64,000 nucleotides of DNA. Origin: Persicobacter sp. CCB-QB2. Lineage in GTDB: Bacteria > Bacteroidota > Bacteroidia > Cytophagales > Cyclobacteriaceae. The stretch is taken from contig NZ_LBGV01000001.1 of assembly GCF_001274635.1 (NCBI RefSeq), positions 1,302,001 through 1,366,000 on the forward strand, given 5' to 3'. Position numbers and translations under genes: made by a program. Shown in pieces: positions 7,224 through 16,599 of this stretch. The stretch's first letter is position 1; every line of letters begins with the position of its first letter. The notes below the pieces were generated by a model that was not told the origin of the DNA, did not search any database, and saw only the letters and a list, made by a program, of their open reading frames with translations.

Positions 7224-8276
7224 ATGAAGGCATTCAAAGCGCAGTTCGGGGGGAAGCCTCGTAAAGATGATATTCAGCGATACGAAAAATCTCCTAATTG
7301 GAATGCAGGTAAGTTTCAGAATCTGGAAGAGACTACTATGGCCATTAACCTGAAAGAATTACCTAAATTATTAAAGCAAAATTTTTCAGATAAAGCGATT
7401 CGACGCCCTCAGCAGGTTTTGCCGGTAAAAAAGCTGGATATTGATGCTTTTTTGGAGAATGATGGACGGGCCCGCTTCGTCTGGTACGGGCATTCGGTAT
7501 TGTTGATACAAATTGCAGGGAAGATCATATTAATAGATCCCATGCTTGGCCCTAATGCCTCCCCAATCGCCCCTTTTTCAACGGATCGCTTCTCTGACCA
7601 TACACTGGATTTAATTGATGATTTTCCCGACATTGATTTGGTGCTGCTCACCCATGATCATTATGACCATCTGGACATGGCCAGTATTATGAAGTTAAAA
7701 TCCAAGGTGAAAAACTGGTGGACGGCCCTGGGCGTTTCCCGTCACCTGGAATATTGGGGCATAGCAAAAGAAAAGGTAAAACCCTTTGACTGGTGGGAGC
7801 AGGCGGAATTCGAAGGACTGCAGATTACCTTCACACCTTCTCGACACTTTTCCGGTCGTGGGGTACTCGATCGGGCCAAGTCTTTATGGGGAGGCTGGGT
7901 AATTAAGAGTGAAATGGAGAACATCTATTGGAGTGGTGACGGCGGTCGTGGTGATCATTTTCATGAAGTGGGTGAAAAATTGGGACCATTTGACATCGGC
8001 TTTATGGAGTGTGGGCAATATCATCAGCAATGGCACGATATTCATATGTTTCCGGAAGAAAGTGTGCATGCGGCGCTGGATGCAGGTGTAAAAATAGCAG
8101 TACCGGTTCATTGGGGAGGGTTCTCTTTGGCTTTACACCATTGGAAAGAACCGGTAGAGCGATTTCAGACTGCAGCTGTTACAAATGAATTGAAATGTTT
8201 TTTTCCGAAACTCGGAGAGGTTTTTACAAAAGATTTTACGCTTGGGAAAAACCCGTGGTGGAGTAGGGAAAAATAA
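7224..8276 (+). CDS. MBL-fold metal-dependent hydrolase, NAPE-PLD/UlaG-like
   Basis: The 350-aa protein has a metallo-beta-lactamase fold with the HxHxDH motif in LTHDHYDHLD (near residue 140), a later SRHFSGRG His, the Asp of YWSGDGG and a C-terminal PVHWGGF His. Together these complete a two-metal site. The WYGHSVLL and IDPMLGPNASP segments are typical of the N-acyl-phosphatidylethanolamine phospholipase-D-like group (COG2220). There is no signal peptide, so it is cytoplasmic. The first 40 residues are basic and polar, as in related bacterial proteins. Substrate is unknown; phospholipid-type esters are possible. It is a single gene with about 130 bp upstream. Confidence 0.9.
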   Translation: MKAFKAQFGGKPRKDDIQRYEKSPNWNAGKFQNLEETTMAINLKELPKLLKQNFSDKAIRRPQQVLPVKKLDIDAFLENDGRARFVWYGHSVLLIQIAGKIILIDPMLGPNASPIAPFSTDRFSDHTLDLIDDFPDIDLVLLTHDHYDHLDMASIMKLKSKVKNWWTALGVSRHLEYWGIAKEKVKPFDWWEQAEFEGLQITFTPSRHFSGRGVLDRAKSLWGGWVIKSEMENIYWSGDGGRGDHFHEVGEKLGPFDIGFMECGQYHQQWHDIHMFPEESVHAALDAGVKIAVPVHWGGFSLALHHWKEPVERFQTAAVTNELKCFFPKLGEVFTKDFTLGKNPWWSREK

Positions 8277-8844
8277 AATTTCGGGAACACAAATACATTT
8301 GGAAGGCCATTTAATAAGGTACTTATTTTCACTTTGTCGGCTAAGTCGATATAGTTCCTATATCCCCATTAGTTTGGCTCAATAAGAAGCCCGTGAAGTA
8401 TGGATAATAATGTTTTTAAAGGAGCAGATGGAGCGTACTATATAAGCCTCAAAAATCATATACGATCAAAAGCATTTGACAAATTTGCCTGTGGATCAGG
8501 GATTTCAATGCATGTATGGAAGGTGGATGCATGGAAATACCTGACATTGGCATGCTTAAGTGGTGTCTTATCTTAAAAAATTAAAATTGTCCATGGACAT
8601 TTTTTGAATTTACTCTTCGAGCTTGTCCTTTCTGTGATGCGCTAAACGAATAGCCCAAAAGTACCCATCAAATGGAATCAAAGTAGAGAGGATCGAAATT
8701 TGGCAATTCTAATGCCGTATTGAATTCCTACTGGGAATTAATCGTTTGAGAATAAATTATTTAAATCCATCTTTAATTTTTGTATGGAACATACAACCTA
8801 TCCGTTAAATTTTGGTAAACACCATAATAAAAGATATCAGGATT
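8277..8844. other. Gene-poor spacer
   Basis: This stretch of about 570 bp shows no convincing gene. A 58-codon open frame starting with ATG at 8400 and ending near 8576 has no recognisable features and no supporting context. No hairpin terminator with a T-run was seen after the MBL-fold gene. Confidence 0.5.
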
Positions 8845-9282
8845 ATGAGTGTATTCACGGAAGTAGATCGTCAGCAAGACATCAAAGGATTTGATGTACC
8901 GGCTTTTAAAAAATATTTAGTAGATAAAGAAAAAGAACTTCAGCACCTTCGCCATCAATTAGTAAATAAGGAACATCTGATTATTCGTGCAAAAGATTTT
9001 ATTGGCCTGGCTAATAATAATATAGCGCAATTTCAAAATAAAATTACAGCCAATAAAGTTAGTGCCCAGGAAGTTCAGTTGGCGCAGGATCAGATTGTGT
9101 TTTTGGAAATTAAGCGGGAGCGCCAGCAACAGACTTTAAAGGACTTAGAGGAGCTTCATGACCGCATTGAGCAAAAAATCACGAATTTAGAAAGTGGAGT
9201 AGCGGAGAAGCTAAGAGAATTTCAAAATGGGATGATTGGTAGCGGAATGGTACGCTGGAATCAGCAGGAATACCATTATTGA
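8845..9282 (+). CDS. Small coiled-coil protein of unknown function
   Basis: I do not recognise a family. The 145-aa product is mostly charged and helical: residues about 20-125 carry heptad-like runs rich in Glu, Gln, Leu and Lys, and suggest a long coiled coil. There is no signal peptide, membrane segment or cysteine. I chose ATG at 8845, preceded by an AGGA, over an in-frame GTG/TTG-type start at 8812, because the extra residues look like untranslated leader. The gene stands alone, 82 bp before the thioredoxin-fold gene in the same direction. Confidence 0.7.
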   Translation: MSVFTEVDRQQDIKGFDVPAFKKYLVDKEKELQHLRHQLVNKEHLIIRAKDFIGLANNNIAQFQNKITANKVSAQEVQLAQDQIVFLEIKRERQQQTLKDLEELHDRIEQKITNLESGVAEKLREFQNGMIGSGMVRWNQQEYHY

Positions 9283-9364
9283 AAATGGAGATTTAGGTAG
9301 ATAATCCACTAGAAAGTAATCTGCTTTACTTTTTCCCAAGTGAAAAAACGATTTTCTTTGTGGT

Positions 9365-9783
9365 ATGGAATCTCTGTCAATCTCATTGGAGTCTATCACA
9401 TCAATAGTGAAGGATCACAAGCTTTTATTGCTATTGTTTTATAATAATGACTGTCTTGGATGTACCGGTCGGGCGATACCTTTTGCCCACCAGCTGGATC
9501 AGGAATTTCCCGAATTAAAAGTGGTGGGCGTCCATAGCAATTTTGGAAAACGTGCGGCCCACAATGAACAGGAGCTGTTGTCCATTTTCAGAGCAGCTCA
9601 GGCACCCTTCGAATTATTTATTGATGCCGACCATCAGCTTTATGATGCGCTCAATTGTGAAGGCACCCCACATTGGGCACTCTTCGATGCCAGGGGGAGC
9701 AGTTGCTATCCATCTTTGGTTCGCAGGGCAATGCACAAAATCGTTTGCTGTATTTTCTGGAAGAATATTTCCAGGATGTTTAA
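9365..9783 (+). pseudogene. Thioredoxin-fold protein with a one-base frameshift
   Basis: The first part encodes a thioredoxin-like domain: a helix, LLLFYNNDC, a CLGC redox motif, and later DADHQLYDALNCEGTPHWALF with the conserved cis-Pro-type TP. At about 9693 the frame changes. Restoring one G in the GGGGG run (9693-9697) lets the protein continue as FDARGEQLLSIFGSQ to EEYFQDV and stop at 9781-9783, giving a natural length of about 139 aa. Without the repair, a longer unrelated tail runs to 9847. The loss may be real or a homopolymer sequencing error. The function would be a cytoplasmic thiol-disulfide or peroxiredoxin-like protein. Confidence 0.75.
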
Positions 9784-10043
9784 AGAAATCTCCCTGGCTT
9801 CGGGTTTCAAGAACCGGCAATATCGTTTGGGAATGGATGATTGGTGATTTTAGCCACAAATTCCCCGAATTTTCACAAATGAATTTGAGCCTTATTCTGA
9901 TGAAGGCATTGACATTGGTGGAGAGCTTTTGTTGTGATTTTAAAACTTCCCGGCCCAACATCCGGCCCGGTTCAATAGGTTAAAATTTCCGCGAGCTGCT
10001 ACCGATAAGAAAATTTACTTAAACAGGTCTTTTAGGGGTTTTA

Positions 10044-10658
10044 TTAAGGAACGATAAACGTGGCTTCCGAATTTCCCTTCTTTGTTTTCAGGCTGGCAAT
10101 ATACCGGCTCGTCGCCAGGAAAGGCACTTCCAATTGGTAAAATTCTTTAGGACCATTGAATTCCATGACCTGATGCCACACACACTGTCCATTCATTTGG
10201 TAAATGAAAAATTCACCACTTTCTGCAGGGCTAGCCACAGCAAATTTTAGCAATTGATTTTGAATCGGGTTTGGCGCAATTAGCAAAGCCGGAATGATTT
10301 CAGGAACTTCCAGCTGAACAATAAAATCGAAGTCCTGTTTTTCGGTTACCTTCAACAGGCGGAAATTTTGAAGGTTTCCATTTTGATTGATCGATAAAAA
10401 ATAATGACCAGCGATTTCAAGTTCTTCTCTGGATTGCAGCCGATTGCTTTTTTCGGCCATCAAAGATTTTTCAATAAGGGCACGTCCAAACTGATCAAAC
10501 AATTTAATGCTCACACTATCTCCAAAGCTGGCCGGAATGCTGATTTCCAACTCGTTTTCAATCAGGTGCGAGTTAATGCGGGCTGCTGGCTTTTGTTCCT
10601 GCCCGGAAGCATTAAAAAAAGTAAGTAGGAAAAGGAGAGGAGTGATAAAAATTTTCAT
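10044..10658 (-). CDS. Secreted protein built from two T9SS sorting-domain-like modules
   Basis: The 204-aa product has a Sec signal peptide (MKIFITPLLFLLTFF, cleavage near ASGQ/E). The C-terminal part (about 125-204) resembles the type A T9SS C-terminal domain: IAPNPIQNQL, a FFIYQMNGQ strand, and a YIASLKTKKGNSEATFIV ending. The first half (about 28-105) repeats the same pattern (ENELEISIPA, IKLFDQFGRAL, GHYFLSINQ). There is little room for a separate functional cargo domain. It could be a secretion-linked adaptor or a remnant of a larger gene. It starts 42 bp after the end of the gene at 10701 and may be cotranscribed with it. Confidence 0.75.
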   Translation of the reverse strand: MKIFITPLLFLLTFFNASGQEQKPAARINSHLIENELEISIPASFGDSVSIKLFDQFGRALIEKSLMAEKSNRLQSREELEIAGHYFLSINQNGNLQNFRLLKVTEKQDFDFIVQLEVPEIIPALLIAPNPIQNQLLKFAVASPAESGEFFIYQMNGQCVWHQVMEFNGPKEFYQLEVPFLATSRYIASLKTKKGNSEATFIVP

Positions 10659-10700
10659 AGGATTAAGAATGAAGATGAAAGCAGGTAAGAGGATTGAATT

Positions 10701-11351
10701 TTATTGACAGCCTTTAATTATTTCCAAAGACTTTTCGTATTGGGCAATTAACTGTTGGCGGATGTCCTGAGCGATGGTCATGGTTCTTCGGAGTTTGGGG
10801 AGATCCTCCTCGATGATATGGTTGGTCATTTTGGCCTGCTCATCCAGAAAAAACTGCTGCGCACTGTACACGTTGATAAGTTCGGCCAGGCATTCATAAT
10901 CAATTTCCTGACTGAAGTCAGAGAGGGTAGCGGCCTGCCAGGCCACATCCGGCAACTGAATCATATTGATGTTGAGCTCCAGATAAAAATCATACTCAAA
11001 TTTATTTCCCGAAATTAAGGTGGAATCCTTAATATGAATATGTGGGTGAGGATCAATAAAAGCATGAATTTTTTCCGGTTCCCCCGTAATCACATTCAGG
11101 TCGTTGCCCTTATTCAATTGGGTCAGGGTATCCAGCAAATAAAGGATACGGATATTATCCGAACGCTTCTCCAGTTGCTTCCGGTTATTAGTCAGCTCCT
11201 CAATGATATTTTTCAGTGCAAGTGCCTTTTGTTTTTTGATACGATGCTGTTGTCCCAGACCATCCACATAAAAGGCCAAAAGCACGCCCATGGTAGTGGC
11301 GACCAAAGTAATCACCCAATTTGAAGAAAATATGCGTCGGAGCAGGGACAT
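10701..11351 (-). CDS. Membrane-anchored protein, resembles the DUF6090-type family
   Basis: The 216-aa product has one N-terminal membrane segment (about 10-30, NWVITLVATTMGVLLAFYV) and then a cytoplasmic or periplasmic helical region with a possible coiled coil (about 38-65). The layout, a short basic N-terminus, one helix, then IKKQKALALKNIIEEL, is like small Bacteroidota proteins annotated as DUF6090; I can see only pattern similarity. The function is unknown. The gene at 10044 follows closely on the same strand. Confidence 0.6.
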   Translation of the reverse strand: MSLLRRIFSSNWVITLVATTMGVLLAFYVDGLGQQHRIKKQKALALKNIIEELTNNRKQLEKRSDNIRILYLLDTLTQLNKGNDLNVITGEPEKIHAFIDPHPHIHIKDSTLISGNKFEYDFYLELNINMIQLPDVAWQAATLSDFSQEIDYECLAELINVYSAQQFFLDEQAKMTNHIIEEDLPKLRRTMTIAQDIRQQLIAQYEKSLEIIKGCQ

Positions 11352-11657
11352 AATGAAAGCAGGTAGTTTTGAATTTCAGGGATATTCCCCTTGTCAATAA
11401 AGATAATTATCAATATTGAAATTCAATGGCAGTTTTTGGAAAAAATACAGGCCTAAGCTTTCTTATAAATTCATTTTCAATTTTATATCCCGGGCTTTCA
11501 AGCAAAGTTTGTTTTTCATTTCAGCGGCTTTTTTGAACTACTATATAGCTCGACTTCTTGGCGGTATTTCCTCTCTGAAAATATTAAAACGTAGTGTCAG
11601 ATGGTTTGGTGTAAAAGAACGTAAGCTGCCGGAATTTAAATCAGTGAGTTGTATTAT
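11352..11657. other. Intergenic region without a supported gene
   Basis: The 306 bp between two leftward genes contain an open frame on the plus strand (11416-11718), but it runs into the gene at 11658 on the other strand, is Lys/Phe-rich and has no family features. I do not call it. Confidence 0.5.
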
Positions 11658-12176
11658 TTACTTAGTTGCAGCAATTTTCCTTTTTGCAAACTTCCGGAAC
11701 TCCTGTTCTTCCTCCTGAAAGATTCTTTTAGGGACGATCACTGCCTGTTGGCTGGTGATGAAAAGGTAGTAAAACAGCTGGTCTTCCCGAAAGCTGTGCA
11801 TACTTTCCCACTTAATAGTGGAGACGATTTCTTCGTCGGCAGACAGGATTAAATTGTTTTCGGTCAATGCGATTGCTTTTTCTCCGGTGATATGAGCAGC
11901 TGGATTTTGCCGGAGATATTTTAATGATTTCGATTTAATCAGTTTTCTGTATAATCTGCCGATAAACGGACTAATGGCAACTGTTAGCCCAAGGGTAATC
12001 AAATTCGGGATACTGAAAACCTGACCACTATTTTGTACCGCCAGCACTGCCAATACGGCTAAGAAAGGGTATAGGTAAATGATCACCCTTAGCTTTTTCT
12101 TTTCCGGACGATACCATCCATAGTAATAGTTAAAATGGATAAAGTCTTCCGGTAATAACTCAAAATTGAATTTCAT
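11658..12176 (-). CDS. YcxB-like membrane protein
   Basis: The 172-aa product has two membrane segments (about 31-47 and 56-75). A C-terminal soluble domain follows, of the YcxB-like type: ITGEKAIALTENNLIL, a WESMHSFRE core and FYYLFITSQQAVIVPKRIF. In this family that domain forms a PH-like fold in small membrane proteins of unknown role. Residues near the start (FELLPEDFIHFNYYY) are also typical. Nothing in the context points to a partner. Family call is good; function is unknown. Confidence 0.75.
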   Translation of the reverse strand: MKFNFELLPEDFIHFNYYYGWYRPEKKKLRVIIYLYPFLAVLAVLAVQNSGQVFSIPNLITLGLTVAISPFIGRLYRKLIKSKSLKYLRQNPAAHITGEKAIALTENNLILSADEEIVSTIKWESMHSFREDQLFYYLFITSQQAVIVPKRIFQEEEQEFRKFAKRKIAATK

Positions 12177-12410
12177 AGCTTTTAAATATAAAAAAAATAA
12201 ATGTGTTAACCCGGACGCCTCAAAGCATCCGCATATATATTGGAGAAATCAGGTCCTAAAGATCCGGATATTGTTCAAATTATATGATAACCATCACCGT
12301 GGGAATTGTTGATCCTCATTGCAGTGAATTATTGTAATCACTTTCGTTTGGGATAGTTTTATTTAATTTCAATTTTTATTATATCAGGCTATAAAACCAT
12401 TTTTGGAGTA

Positions 12411-12911
12411 TTGAAAAATATAATTTTTGCTATTGTCATCTTGATTCCGCTAGCTTTGTTGGGCCTATTTGATTTGAGATTATCGGCTTATGAGGAAAAA
12501 ACTGCAGAGAACTTGGTGAATTTTACCCTTGGGGCTGCCACTCTGGCTTTTGTATGCTTCGCATTCGTTAGAAAGTTTAAAAAACTGGAAGTTGCTTCCG
12601 GGAAAAATATCTTTAATTATTTTGTGAAGATGTTCAGACTTTTGTTAGGGACAACTTTTGTTTATTTTATGTTCTTTCTTCCGGTATTTATCAAATCCGT
12701 AATTTTTCTGAATGCGAAGATCGGAAAACATGAGAAGGTATGGATAGAGGGAAATGTTTATTACCGGGAATCTTCAAGGGTTCATATTAATACAGCTCAA
12801 TCCTCCAAAGAGTACATTTTCTTGATTAATAAATATCCTCATTTTCCAAAATCAGGCCCTTTTAAAATAGAAATGAAAAAAGGTTTTTTGGGCCTCCTGT
12901 ACATTCAATGA
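12411..12911 (+). CDS. Small membrane protein of unknown function
   Basis: I do not recognise a family. The 166-aa product has three hydrophobic segments (about 2-20, 37-54 and 75-100), then a soluble C-terminal part of about 65 residues with WIEGNVYYRESSRVH. The likely start is TTG at 12411, with GGAG 4 bp upstream; no ATG in this frame gives a complete first membrane segment. It converges on the phosphoesterase gene at 12944. Confidence 0.6.
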   Translation: MKNIIFAIVILIPLALLGLFDLRLSAYEEKTAENLVNFTLGAATLAFVCFAFVRKFKKLEVASGKNIFNYFVKMFRLLLGTTFVYFMFFLPVFIKSVIFLNAKIGKHEKVWIEGNVYYRESSRVHINTAQSSKEYIFLINKYPHFPKSGPFKIEMKKGFLGLLYIQ

Positions 12912-12943
12912 AAAAGGCCTGATTTTAAATGCAGAACTCCCTA

Positions 12944-13662
12944 CTATTTCGCCAATCTCAACGCATCGGCATAACTATCCGGAAAATCAGATTGAATGAC
13001 GCCCTGTGCAGCTTTTTCTACATCATAGGTAAATCGGACAAATTTCACTTTTAAGCTGTCCGGATTTTTGGGATCTAATTCATCAAATTCCACTAACACA
13101 CAGCAACCCTGAGTATTCCGGTCTTTGGGTTTTCCGACCGAACCGATATTGATCACATGCTTGAAAGTATCGCCTGTTGGGATGAACGATGATAGGGCTT
13201 ATGGGTGTGTCCGCAAAGGATCAGGTCAGCTTGCGTGCAATGCATCATTGCCAGCACTTCTTCTTCCGGATAATCTTCCAACAGATAATCGTTAATGGCT
13301 TTTACACTACCATGCACCAATTCCATCCGGAAAACTTTTTCTCCTTCACCGAATTGCAAGGTCATTTGACGAGGCAACTGTTGCAGGAATTTTCGCTGGT
13401 TTTCACCCAATAATTGTTGAGTGATGCCGGCATTGCCTTTATCCCCTTTGAGATCTTTCAGTTGCGCTTCATCATGATTGCCCATGATGGTCGGGATTTT
13501 ATTGCTTTGAATATAATCCACAATCTGATTTGGCCAGACATTATAGCCCACAAGATCCCCCAGACAATAAATCCCATCGGGTTGAATTTCCGCTACTTTG
13601 TGAAGGAAAGCCTCAAAGGCAGGAAGGTTGGCGTGTATATCAGAGAAGAAAATGATTTTCAT
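12944..13662 (-). pseudogene. Metallophosphoesterase (YfcE/MJ0936-like) with a one-base frameshift
   Basis: The first 160 codons encode a calcineurin-like phosphoesterase: SDIHAN (metal site), GDLVGY, MGNHDE, then LVHGS and LILCGHTHKPYHR. At about 13183-13188 the frame shifts by one base. With one base restored the protein continues FIPTGDTFKHVINIGSVGKPKDRN and ends near LRLAK at 12944, a total of about 239 aa and the usual size for the family. INIGSVGKP(K/R)D is a standard final motif, so the two parts belong together. Members hydrolyse phosphodiesters or phosphomonoesters. It overlaps nothing and is the last gene of a leftward cluster that includes a rhomboid protease. Confidence 0.8.
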
Positions 13663-13663
13663 A

Positions 13664-14269
13664 TTAGCTCAATTTTGAAATGATAGATTTATCGTGTGGA
13701 TTCGGCGGGATATTGTTCCCGTTTTTCTTTGCCAGCATAAAGCCAAAGATGGATCCGCAAATGCCACCGATGATGTGGGCGGTATGACTGATATTATCCT
13801 GTTGATAGATGGACAAAAATTCCTGTCCAAGATAGAGGATGCTTACCAGAATAAAGGTCAGAGGAATATGTCCGCGGCGGTAGTTCACGATCGAGCTCAA
13901 CAGAATCATCATAAATACAACACCACTGGCGCCTCTTAATCCCGTATCGAACATTAAAATATTGAAGATGCCGGTAAAAAGGCCGGTCATCAGGATCATG
14001 ACCATCAGTCGGTAGGGCCCGTATTTTTCTTCCAGTAGTGGCCCCAGCAATAAAATGTATAACATATTACTGATCAGATGGGTGGCATCGGCATGCCCGA
14101 AAATGTGGCTGAAGATTCGGAAATAGTCCAGCGGATCAAAAAAATTGAAAGTTCCGCTGACCGAAAAAAGATAAACCATCAGCTGAGGAAGGAAAGCCTG
14201 TAAAACCAAAACCAGCAGACAGATGCTGGAAAAGCCAATGGTGATCGGTGCGTTATTATAAATTTTCAT
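13664..14269 (-). CDS. Rhomboid-family intramembrane serine protease
   Basis: The 201-aa protein has six hydrophobic segments. The catalytic GASG serine is in LRGASGVVFMM (segment 4) and the catalytic histidine in HTAHIIGGICGS (segment 6). The HLISNMLYILLLGPLLEEKYGP segment before segment 3 matches the family's H-x(4)-NM motif. Rhomboids cut single-pass membrane proteins within the bilayer. The gene overlaps the upstream TVP38-like gene by 14 bp, which suggests translational coupling and one operon with the spermidine-synthase-like gene. The tail is short and basic. Confidence 0.93.
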   Translation of the reverse strand: MKIYNNAPITIGFSSICLLVLVLQAFLPQLMVYLFSVSGTFNFFDPLDYFRIFSHIFGHADATHLISNMLYILLLGPLLEEKYGPYRLMVMILMTGLFTGIFNILMFDTGLRGASGVVFMMILLSSIVNYRRGHIPLTFILVSILYLGQEFLSIYQQDNISHTAHIIGGICGSIFGFMLAKKNGNNIPPNPHDKSIISKLS

Positions 14270-14951
14270 GTGTTTGAGTGATAGCTTTGGAAATCATCCG
14301 GCTTAAACCCAATACCGAAATGATAATCAGTCCCAAGATAATCCATTGTTGCCAGCCGGAAAAAGGATCTGCCAATAAAGCCTCTAATTGATTGGCCTGA
14401 ATACCGACATAGATCACCAGCAAAGTGCGGGGCAACATGCCGATGGCGGCTCCCCAAAAGAAAGGGCGAAGACGGGCACCGGCAATGGCCAGCAGAATAT
14501 TACTCACTGCGAAAGGAAGCACCGGGGAAAGCTTGGTCAGAATGACCAGCTGCAATTCCTGATGCTGTAAGCGGTCAAGGATCAGACGGGCCTGTGGGTG
14601 CTCCCGCAGGCTATTGGTGAAATTTCCATGGTCCAGCTTTTGAGCGGTGAAATAGCACAATACGGAGGCCAGCAGATAGGAAGGAACAATGAAAAAAATC
14701 GCCTTCCAGCCTAAAAGGTATCCGCTGATCAGTGCAATGAGGGTGGTGGGCGTCAGGGCGAAAGCCATGGTGATTACCGTTAGGGCATAAAACAATAACC
14801 ACTGGGACCAATCGAATGCCCGAAGGGTGGCTTCATTTTGCAACACCAATACCGATGCTGTCCCGCTAAAGATCAGCGGCAGCGCAGTAAGTCCTAAGGC
14901 AAAACCCAGAGAGGCACCATTGGCCCGAAGTATTTTGAAAATTTCTTTCAT
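14256..14951 (-). CDS. TVP38/TMEM64 (DedA-superfamily) membrane protein
   Basis: The 231-aa protein has about six membrane segments and the VTT (SNARE-associated) domain signatures: SGYLLGWKAIFFIVPSYLLA in the middle and LSPVLPFAVSNILLAIAGA followed by FFWGAAIGMLPRT. Proteins of this superfamily are linked to lipid scrambling or membrane homeostasis; here the role is not known. It starts 1 bp after the end of the spermidine-synthase-like gene and overlaps the rhomboid gene, so all three are probably cotranscribed. Confidence 0.92.
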   Translation of the reverse strand: MKEIFKILRANGASLGFALGLTALPLIFSGTASVLVLQNEATLRAFDWSQWLLFYALTVITMAFALTPTTLIALISGYLLGWKAIFFIVPSYLLASVLCYFTAQKLDHGNFTNSLREHPQARLILDRLQHQELQLVILTKLSPVLPFAVSNILLAIAGARLRPFFWGAAIGMLPRTLLVIYVGIQANQLEALLADPFSGWQQWIILGLIIISVLGLSRMISKAITQTHENL

Positions 14952-14952
14952 A

Positions 14953-16503
14953 TTAATAAAGCTCCCATTTTCCGTCCAGATAATATTTATAGAGGGTCGG
15001 GTGGTGGAGGTAATTTGGTTTTACCTGACTCAAGTCTTCCTTAAAAACGGATTTCCCGAAGGCCATCATCATCTTCATGGCACTTTGATTGAACCAATGG
15101 GTATACTCATCCGGATAATCTAAACGACCGAAAGCTTCCTTCATTTTTTCTTGCGGGATGTTTTTACTACCTAAAATCCAACCCCATTCTCCAAGGGTAA
15201 TCAGATGGGTGTGGTAAGGCAAAGTATTAAAGCCTGCCTGCTGAAAACTGAGATCAATGCAGTGAAAAGCTTTCTCTGCATAATAGGGACTTCCGGCTTG
15301 AGTAACTAATAAACCTTCGGGTCTTAAGTGTTTGTAACACAGCTTATAAAACTCCACGCTGTAAAGTCTTCCAATATCCACATTTTTCGGGTCGGGAAGG
15401 TCCACGATAATCCCGTCATAATAATTTTGATGGTCAGCCAAAAAGGTGTAACCATCACCATTAATGACCGTCACCCGCGGATCCTTCATGGCATTCTGAT
15501 TGATCTCCGCCATCACCGGATGTTCCATGGCCAGCTCGGTCATGGCCGGATCAAGATCCACTAATGTAATATTTTGTACCGAAGGATATTTTAAAACTTC
15601 GCGTACAGCACAACCATCACCACCGCCAAGGATTAAAATATCCTTGGGTTGTTTCAACTGTGAAAGCATGGGGTGCACGATCGCTTCATGATAGGGGATT
15701 TCATCCAAAGTAGAAAGCTGTTGGTTACCGTTCAGGAATAGCCAGTATTCCCCTTTGTTCTCCGTCATCACAATTCGCTGATAATTCGTTTGCTGATCAA
15801 AAATCACCCGGTCCGCATATCGCTGTTGCTCCCCGTAAGCGATAATGTCGCCGGCCTTCCATAGCCCCAGTCCCCAACAGGCCATTACGAACAGGGAAGC
15901 CAGTCTTAATTTTTTCAAGTGCTCGGATTTCAAATGTCCTTTTAGTAAGTAAAATAACCAAAAGGCTACGGCAAAGTTGACCATTCCCAAAACAAAGGGA
16001 GTGTAGGTAAGTCCCAAATAGGGGCGGCCAATAAAAGCAAAGAAAATTCCACCCAACAAGCTGCCATAATAATCATTCTCCATAATGTTGGAGACATTCA
16101 CTTTCAGCTCCTCATAGGCATCGTTCATCCGAATTACCAAAGGAATCTCCATACCGATGAGTAATCCGATCACAATACTAAGACCGTAAATCACTACAGC
16201 AGTCAGGGCAGGAAACAGGCTGATGCCATAGGCAATGAGTGAAGCGAAGGTCACCAAAAAACTCAGGATGTACTCCAGGGAGATAAAAGTAGCCAGCAGA
16301 TCCTCATCAAACCTACGGGATATTCGCGATCCTAATCCCATGGCAAAAAGCATGAGGGAAACAATCAAGGTAAACTGAATCACCGAGTCTCCCAAAAAGT
16401 AGGAGGCCAGGGTGGATAAAACGTATTCCGCTACGATGCCGGAAAGGCCGGTAGCGAATAAGGCAATCTTTAAACTTCTGGAAAAAACGGGATCTTTGGT
16501 CAT
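14953..16503 (-). CDS. Membrane-anchored spermidine synthase-like aminopropyltransferase
   Basis: The 516-aa protein has an N-terminal half with seven or so membrane segments (about 10-225) and a C-terminal Rossmann methyltransferase-like domain of the spermidine synthase family. The latter shows LILGGGDGCAVREVLK (S-adenosyl ligand loop), a VDLDPAM acidic loop, NGDGYTFL, and IVDLPDPKNVD with the catalytic Asp. Family members transfer an aminopropyl group from decarboxylated S-adenosylmethionine to putrescine, or act on other amines; membrane-fused forms are poorly characterised. It is the first gene of a leftward operon with a TVP38-like protein and a rhomboid protease. The substrate is unproven. 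Confidence 0.9.
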   Translation of the reverse strand: MTKDPVFSRSLKIALFATGLSGIVAEYVLSTLASYFLGDSVIQFTLIVSLMLFAMGLGSRISRRFDEDLLATFISLEYILSFLVTFASLIAYGISLFPALTAVVIYGLSIVIGLLIGMEIPLVIRMNDAYEELKVNVSNIMENDYYGSLLGGIFFAFIGRPYLGLTYTPFVLGMVNFAVAFWLFYLLKGHLKSEHLKKLRLASLFVMACWGLGLWKAGDIIAYGEQQRYADRVIFDQQTNYQRIVMTENKGEYWLFLNGNQQLSTLDEIPYHEAIVHPMLSQLKQPKDILILGGGDGCAVREVLKYPSVQNITLVDLDPAMTELAMEHPVMAEINQNAMKDPRVTVINGDGYTFLADHQNYYDGIIVDLPDPKNVDIGRLYSVEFYKLCYKHLRPEGLLVTQAGSPYYAEKAFHCIDLSFQQAGFNTLPYHTHLITLGEWGWILGSKNIPQEKMKEAFGRLDYPDEYTHWFNQSAMKMMMAFGKSVFKEDLSQVKPNYLHHPTLYKYYLDGKWELY

Positions 16504-16599
16504 GTTGTAATTTTGCTCCTGCGCATAGGCGCGTATTTTGGCTCAAAATTATACAATTTATTGGTTCAGTTGCCATGATGGCCATGATTAAAGTGCCAT

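Noticed and set aside
8400-8576. 58-codon open frame
   Set aside because: No homology pattern, signal or conserved context could be seen.
11416-11718. 100-codon open frame on the plus strand
   Set aside because: It overlaps the YcxB-like gene on the other strand and has no recognisable features.
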